Part shown: positions 58,253-64,000 of the stretch, in pieces
Layout of the letters: each line of letters starts with the position of its first letter
How positions within the stretch are numbered: the stretch's first letter is position 1
Source: Leptobrachium leishanense
Lineage: Eukaryota; Chordata; Amphibia; Anura; Megophryidae
Direction: 5' to 3'
NCBI GenBank assembly: GCA_009667805.1
Contig: CM019064.1
Coordinates: 78,614,400 to 78,678,399 of the forward strand
Length of the DNA stretch: 64,000 nt
Position numbers and translations under genes: made by a program
Notes under the pieces: generated by a model
What the model was told of the DNA's origin: nothing
Databases searched by the model: none
What the model saw: only the letters and a program-made list of their open reading frames with translations

Positions 58253-58259
58253 TTTTAAA
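58253..58259 (-). promoter_or_regulatory. TATA-like box of the LTR promoter
   Basis: TTTAAAA on the minus strand, about 27 nt upstream of the GCCCTGACGT that matches the primer-binding site. Equivalent box at 53180-53186 in the other LTR. Confidence 0.55.
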
Positions 58260-58411
58260 CTCGGCGGGTCCGCGTCATGCGCCTGGCCCCGCCCCCCGGC
58301 GTCCCACGTGTGCGGAAGCGTTCCGCGATATCACTCGGCGCCTGGCCAGCGAGCAGCGAGGAAGCCGCTGCCAGGCGCCGGGGGGGGGGCCGCGGACACC
58401 GTGACACAATA

Positions 58412-59646
58412 TGGGCACAGATTGCCAGCATGCCCAGTATATTGCGGTTTATTTATCTTGGACGTATGTTGAGATTTACCTGACTGTACCAGAGCAGACT
58501 CCTTCTGTTTAATCATTGCTTTGAAAAATAGGTCAAGAAGAGTAATCTGCATCTACTGCTAGTGAATAATTAAAGCTAATGGAATTTTCACAAGATCTGG
58601 GGAGGAGAATTTCTGTTAAGACCGCGAGCGCGTACCAAGGTATTTTTTATTTATCACCGCAGTGAGTAGAAACGTACCTGGTAAATGCATTTTAAAGCTA
58701 CACTTAGATTTTTAATGGTGGAAATACTGTTCAGTCAAATGGGGGGGAAATGTCCTTATCGATTTAATTCGAAAGCAGGTAGATGGTTTCTAGCTCCCGT
58801 AGAACACCGTTTCATCTGATACGCAATGCGAGCGCTTGAAGTAACCCCTCGATACTCTGCATTACAGACAAGTTCTCTCTTTCTAGCGTTTCCAAATCCC
58901 AGAACGTCCTTTCAAAAGAAAAGGAAAATGTTGTTGTTTCTGGACGTGATGTGTACGTGCGTGTGTAACCCGTTGACTGCTACGGCCCTGCGAGAGTTGT
59001 ACTTCTTTTGAACTTTCTGGGTTTGGCTTTGAGAGTCTTGGAGACATACCACCAAGTGCATTCATTTGCCATCACTCGCCAGTTACAATATTTTCGTATA
59101 CTTTACATCAAGACTTTCTGCTAAGTCTCGCACATGGCCTTTCATCAAAGCTCCCTTTTTAGAATTGGGGTTGCGGAGTCGCTCTCCCACTTTCAGACTT
59201 GGTTAAACTCATCGTAGCCAACTTCATTCCTACTCCTACTCAGTCTCTGGGCATCTTGCACGTTCTTCTTTAAGAAAATGATGGGCAGATCTCCAGGTCA
59301 CTCACCTTCCAAAGTTCTTAGGTTTAGTTAATCAGCAACCATAGAACCACGGGATAGATATCGGGATAGATATCGGGTATTTACAGGAAGTGTAGGCTTG
59401 AGATTAATGGTATCATTACAGGAAAATCAGTACGAGTGTTGCTGCTCTGCATTGACCGGCTTTCACTTTCCATTTTATCTACTTTTTAACACTTCGTCCA
59501 ACCCTACATAATGTTCATTGTGGTCCTGCATAGTTGAAAAATAAATAAGTTATTATGTATACACACATCTTTTCCAGGAGAACACTAGTGTGGTCACATT
59601 TATGTCAAATAGGACGATATGGTGGTTTTGTCAATGGAATCTCATA
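58412..59646. other. Unassigned
   Basis: No coding or repeat boundary recognised. A small duplication GGGATAGATATC occurs at 59352-59378. Confidence 0.4.
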
Positions 59647-59828
59647 CAGGGTTATTCAGAAAGCGGTGAAAACCTTGAGAATGACTGGAGAATTGAAAGT
59701 TTTAGGTTAAAATAGTCAAACCAAAAAAATTCTCCCATTTATCTCACTTTCCAAATCGGCTATTTTGACCTTGAATTTTCCATTCTCCAGCCATTCTCCT
59801 ACTTTTCACCTCTCTCTGAATAACCCCG
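59647..59828. mobile_element. Palindromic MITE, CAGGGTTATTCA family, copy 5
   Basis: 182 bp with ends CAGGGTTATTCAGAAAGCGG and ...TCTCTCTGAATAACCCCG. Left flank is ATA but the right flank is TTC, so the duplication is not preserved. The left flank ATCTCATA equals that of copy 1, possibly by chance. Confidence 0.82.
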
Positions 59829-60289
59829 TTCGTGGCATCAAATGCATAATTGAAAATGGTTTCTCTGAGAGTGTGCCGACATCTCTGCCGTCGGAGATTC
59901 AATCTTCTCGTGTGGCCCCAGTCTCTCTCCCCATCTGGACCTTGCCACGGTTCATTTTTGTCTTTCTTAATTCTTCACCTGCAGTGACCAGTCTTTCCTA
60001 CTTTGAAGTTTTCGTCTCAATTCGCCTTGTATTTGCAGGATTCTGCTTTCTCTTTGGTTGTGTTTCCCTTATTTTATTTAATCGCATAATTCTGTTTCAG
60101 ATCTGCTACATTAATTTCCATCTGATCCAACGTTTTGGTGCTTTTATAAAATCTATTGTTGAGCAACTCCCACATCAGTTATTGTTAAAGTGTAAATGTA
60201 TGGCTACAAACACGGTTAAGAGAAGAGTCTAATCTAGACAAAGACGTATGGACACACAGCATTTGTACGCCCTGTACATATTTGAGAGT
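59829..60289. other. Unassigned
   Basis: A frame of about 150 codons runs through 59765-60232 but starts inside the MITE and shows no recognisable domain; I do not call it a gene. Confidence 0.4.
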
Positions 60290-60430
60290 CTGTAAGCTCC
60301 TATGAGCAGGGCCCTCTACACCTCTTGTTTCCTATGTCCGTTTATATGTATTTCGTACCCTTTGGTTATTGTAAAGCGCTGCGGAAACTGTTGGCACTAT
60401 ATAAATGATGACAATAATAATAATAACTTA
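60290..60430 (+). mobile_element. SINE/LINE 3' end with AAAGCGCTGCGGAA tail
   Basis: GTAAGCTCCTATGAGCAGGGCCC, then GTAAAGCGCTGCGGAAACTG, TTGGCACTATATAAATGATG and an AATAATAATAATAA tail. Same tail class as 3053 and 22080, with a different body. Confidence 0.65.
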
Positions 60431-61059
60431 TATTGCACAGTGTTGTGTCCAGTGGTGATCTTGTACTGGGCATTTTTCTATGACTTTCCGTACATGTGCT
60501 TTCGTGTCACTTTCAACTGATTGATGAAACTGAAGGAATTCCTCAAATTGAGCACATTGAATAATGTTACTCGGAAAGAATATTTCTATATTCTGGAGAT
60601 TATTCTGAAAGCAAGGTGTCTGCCAAAGTTGCAAACGCCTGAAAAAAAATCACTGTTGGCGCATCCGCAACAAGCGCCAGCTTTTTTGCAAAACAATAAA
60701 CCAAACATTCAAAGGAAAGCTTCACCGTAAAGCTTCACCTGCGGTCGCTATCATTTTTTTTCTTTTGCGAAACGCCGACATTTGTCACCGTTGCACCAAC
60801 AGTGATTTTAACAGGTGTTTGCAACATGGGCAATAACCAGTGCTTTCTGAATAATCCACTGTTTTTTTCCGAAGGATCCATAGTCTTGATTTAATGGCAA
60901 CACGTGGCGTTGGTTCCTGTTCTTATGTGGGTAATCCAGTCACGTTTTGTTATTTCAACCTCTGGAAAGGTGCTTTTCCACATGGACCTTTCTACTTAAC
61001 TGCAGGTAGCTTTGAGCTTCAGGGATCTGTTCCATTTGTTTTAAGTATTCCCTTTTTAT
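60431..61059. other. Unassigned
   Basis: No feature recognised. Confidence 0.4.
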
Positions 61060-61330
61060 TTAACAAATGTTTGAGCTAATACGTGGAGTTCTCTTGTTTT
61101 CAGTGTATCCTGGGTCAGGCCAGTAGAATGATATGTTGCAGTGCCTTACGTATATTTTGCCGCAATGAATATTAAGAGGATCATAATTTCCAGTTGGTAT
61201 TGTTTGTATAAACAGGATAACCGTTCTTTTGCTAGATCTCGACTCGCTGGAGGATTTTATACTTTCTGGAATGTTATTCCACAGCTGTGCAGCTCTGAAC
61301 GAAAACGCCACTTTGTTACTCTTTTCTAGT
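61060..61330 (-). pseudogene. L2/CR1-like LINE C-terminal fragment
   Basis: Minus strand encodes AFSFRAAQLWNNIPESIKSS, the terminal block of L2/CR1-group RT proteins (compare YRAPQLWNNLP at 49300), then a 3' UTR. Short 5'-truncated copy. Confidence 0.7.
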
Positions 61331-63505
61331 TTTGTCTTGTTTGCTCTATTGCTCAGTCATTTTCGTTACTACCTGTTTTTTTTCTTTCCCGAAGTTGCTT
61401 AAAAATAACTTTTGGACATAATAATGGTTTGCAAAACTCCAGCTGAATCACTTTTATTTAAATTGGCTTTAGTCCCCCCCCTCCTCTCAAATCTTTAGTG
61501 TGTGATACTGTTGACAAAACACCACGTTAATGATTATCATGTGCCCGGCCCACCATGGCCTCGGGATGTCTATTCAAAGCTCATTAGGGAGATTTTAATA
61601 ATTTTTCATAAAAAAAAGCTGGAAAACCTTGAAAAAACGTTTGTATTACAAACGTTTTCTGATGACGCCCATGTTACGCTATCCTCGGGAGAATGCTGGA
61701 GTTATTGTCGAATAGACACACTTGATTTGCAGGAAATCATCTACATTATTGACGTTTATTGCCAGCATCAGGCATTAGATTTTAGCACCAAAGGGCTGAA
61801 GAAACATGGAAAGTGTTCTTAGCACACAAGTCAGTGGCGGTTATTTTATCCTCTTGTCTAGACAGTTTCCCTGCTTGGATCACTTTGCATACACCTCACT
61901 TAGTTTTTCGTTTTTCACATTTTTTATTTTTTTACTAAATGATTTATAGGTGAAACACTTAATCTAAAGTGGATCCAGGTCTTAATCTTGCAAACGCATT
62001 GCATCAGTAATAAGAGTTTTACACTATTTCCCCTTGTTGTTTTCTTGACAGCCGTGTCAATGCTATAGAATATTTCATGGTCTGTGAATGAGGGCATTTT
62101 ACAGAAAGTTTGTGACTTTGATGTGCAAATGCAGCCCTGGGTTTGTTTTGTGTTTTCTTTTTTAAATTTTATTTTGTAACTTTAAACAAATTTTTTTTTA
62201 CCTAGCGAGGTCTTAAAGATCAGTGAACTCCATGCTTTTTCTCCCACACACGAAAAGCAATACATTATTGCGTTCTCCTACAATGAACCTATTGCGTTCT
62301 CCTACAATGAACCTGTCATGGGTCACGTTATTTGGGCTCATGTCATAGGGAATTAAATTACATCTGTATAATGTGCAGGCAAAACGTCCACCAAATATTT
62401 TGATTTTTGGATTTTAATTTAAATCTTAATCAAACATGCCCCCCCCCCACCTATTGCAACTGTTGTAAAAGAACATGGTCAGTTATGTGCAAACGTCTGC
62501 AATAGCCCTCCTGAACATGATGGGATGTCAATGGCAGGTTCACTTTGAATGAGTGACAAACTTACATCACGCTCGTGAGCCAATAAGTAAGATTTTGAGC
62601 CAACTACACATTTGAAGAGCCAGACATGTGTTTGTGTTATTCTACCAACCTCTATAGGCAAACGATTCGGAGTCAGGAGTGATACTCTAGATGCCAGGGT
62701 CTACCAGGCTTTTGTATTTATCGTGACTTCTTTGCTTCTGTTTTTGCGCCCCACTTGTCAGTTTTTGTTTTAAAAAGATACAAGGGCTAAATCATCTTCT
62801 AACTTTGCTTTCTTAAGGCTCATAAAGACTCAGGCGAAATATTAACTTAAACCGTAAGCCTCCCTCTCTTTCTTCAGCCAATGACTTTATTTATCAGCCT
62901 CTTTTTTGTTGGAAGAAGTCATGTAGCAATCTAATAGAAATGGCTTTCAATGGACTGATTACAGACTGCATAGATTTTAGGAAGTGTTAAATTCTAGATT
63001 TCCATTATAATTACCATAAACCTTTTTCAAGTTTCTTCTTATATATCAAAATCGAAGTAAGACGCTGCGCGACTCTGATCAGAGGAGACGATAGACACAA
63101 CCACACCGAGATATGGCAGATTATCATCTGATCAGTCCGTGGTCTGTCAGGTTCGTTTATTGTTTCAACATCCAATAGAAATGTTCGTTATATATAAAAA
63201 CTTCCTGCAGTGTTCACTCCCAACGTAGGAATGTGATACAACAACCAATCAGAGCCGATACATTTCTACATCATGTGACAAAGATTTCGCGGGCATTTCT
63301 AAGTTAACAAAGGATATCTATTTCCATCACCCCGCTGACTAGCCTCGAGAGGAAACGAAATTGAACAGACACCGTGCTGGAACAAGGAGGGGGGGGGATT
63401 TCACACTAATGCAAAAATTAAAAAACTACCTATCATATTAAAATACCTTTCAGGAAGGGCCATATCAAAAAATGCATAACTCCTGTCCATTAATAATTTT
63501 GGACA
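61331..63505. other. Unassigned
   Basis: No exon or transposon ends recognised. 62267-62315 is a 24-bp direct duplication (TTGCGTTCTCCTACAATGAA + CCTA). A frame of 106 codons at 61502-61822 has no recognisable domain. Confidence 0.4.
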
Positions 63506-63509
63506 TTAA

Positions 63510-64000
63510 AGGGATACCCCAGGCACTGCGACCACTCAATATAATTTCAGCGGTCGCAGTGGCTGGAGTGTGTTTTTGGAAAGGGAGCATGTCACTGGGC
63601 TAATTCAGCTTTTTGAGTGTGAGAGATTAGTCCCACCTAAAAGTGGAGATCTGTGAGCATTGAACTTGGCTCACTGAGGATCATGAGTCGTTTTGAGAGA
63701 CCGTGAATTGGCTGGATGCTCACTCGAGCATCCAGTCTCCCACAGGTTATGTGATGGCTGCGGCTTGACTGGATACCAGCTGCTTGTCATGGCTGACTAG
63801 TGCCAAGAGAGCGTTGGATTCCAGGTGCGTTTTAAAACAAACTCTATGGTTGAAATGAGAGGGGGTGTGAAGACCACCCACTTTCTGCTCAGTCGTCATG
63901 TGCGGAGGGAGGGTTTACCAGGGATTAACAGCTTCAAGCCTCTGGATTTACGAACTCTATCCTCTCTCAGGCCCCAAGTTTATGCAACCTAACACTCCCA
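63510..64000. mobile_element. TTAA-type element, left end, running off the window
   Basis: After TTAA (63506-63509) comes AGGGATACCCCAGGCACTGC, then a hairpin ACTGCGACCACT...AGCGGTCGCAGTGG. The terminus resembles that at 31406. The right end is not in the window or is diverged. Confidence 0.5.

Larger units (their letters stand above)
52588..58406 (-). mobile_element. Ty3/gypsy chromovirus of Sushi type, complete, very young
   Basis: 5.8-kb LTR retrotransposon on the minus strand, flanked by a perfect 5-bp duplication CAATA (52583-52587, 58407-58411). Order in coding sense: 5' LTR, primer-binding site, gag with zinc knuckle, protease, reverse transcriptase, RNase H, integrase, chromodomain, polypurine tract, 3' LTR. 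LTRs are 747 and 739 bp; comparing them by eye I find two indels and no substitution. The coding region is interrupted only by single-base shifts in short base runs. Gag resembles the Sushi-type Gags from which mammalian PEG10/RTL genes arose (family knowledge). Nothing suggests an envelope gene. Confidence 0.95.
57668..58406 (-). repeat. 5' LTR of the Ty3 element
   Basis: 739 bp, otherwise identical by eye to the 3' LTR. Minus-strand order: GC-rich U3 start, TTTAAAA (58259-58253), predicted transcript start near 58229, then a long R/U5 with the 37-bp repeats (57948-58168). Confidence 0.95.

Noticed and set aside
59765..60232. 155-codon frame as a host gene
   Set aside because: Begins inside a MITE and shows no recognisable domain or splice structure.

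Overview
The window reads as intergenic or intronic DNA of a vertebrate, most likely a frog. The evidence is the repeat content: Tc1-like elements with TA target sites, a Ty3/Sushi-type chromovirus, Tx1/L1-like LINE ORF1 copies, L2/CR1-like LINE 3' ends, tRNA-headed SINEs ending in the AGCGCTGCGGAA...ATATAAATA tail, and many short palindromic DNA-transposon derivatives. The frog assignment is inference. I could not recognise any host protein-coding exon, rRNA gene or functional tRNA gene. Bacterial features (operons, ribosome binding sites, CRISPR) do not apply.

Layout. 1-1179: 5' two thirds of a Tc1 element, transposase frame open to the window edge. 1.2-8.5 kb: a MITE, a SINE, an ORF1-only LINE insertion (4968-6255) and a CpG-rich TWA-flanked MITE. 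8539-9306: non-autonomous hAT element with a minisatellite. 9.3-19.4 kb: sparse LINE fragments, small hAT MITEs and long stretches where I see nothing. 19425-21455: a three-level palindrome with another MITE inside one arm. 22-25.5 kb: SINE, LINE tails and a second minisatellite-bearing hAT element (23668-25537). 25656-27279: complete but broken Tc1 element. 28-34.8 kb: polypyrimidine tract, CpG-rich MITEs, a TTAA-flanked hairpin element and a 901-bp element with CAGGGTTATCC termini. 36.7-40.3 kb: an LTR-like stretch and a second ORF1-only LINE insertion with target-site duplication. 41-47 kb: CpG-rich palindromes, a perfect small hAT MITE and a solo-LTR candidate. 49-52.2 kb: LINE 3' end, hammerhead-ribozyme-like repeats and nested transposons. 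52588-58406: a complete, very young Ty3/gypsy chromovirus on the minus strand with near-identical LTRs and a 5-bp target duplication. 58.4-64 kb: mostly unassigned, with a MITE, a LINE end and a TTAA-type element running off the edge.

The points most worth attention are: (a) a family of hammerhead-like motifs, best at 50008-50056, where stems I and II are perfectly paired around CTGATGA and GAAA; (b) two independent LINE insertions that carry ORF1 and a 3' tail but no ORF2, which suggests a half-LINE family; (c) a Ty3 element whose primer-binding site matches the predicted 5' end of its own transcript, the arrangement of self-primed Tf1/Sushi-type elements; (d) frameshifts in that element that all fall in single-base runs, which suggests assembly errors rather than decay; and (e) two different hAT elements that carry related expanded minisatellites.
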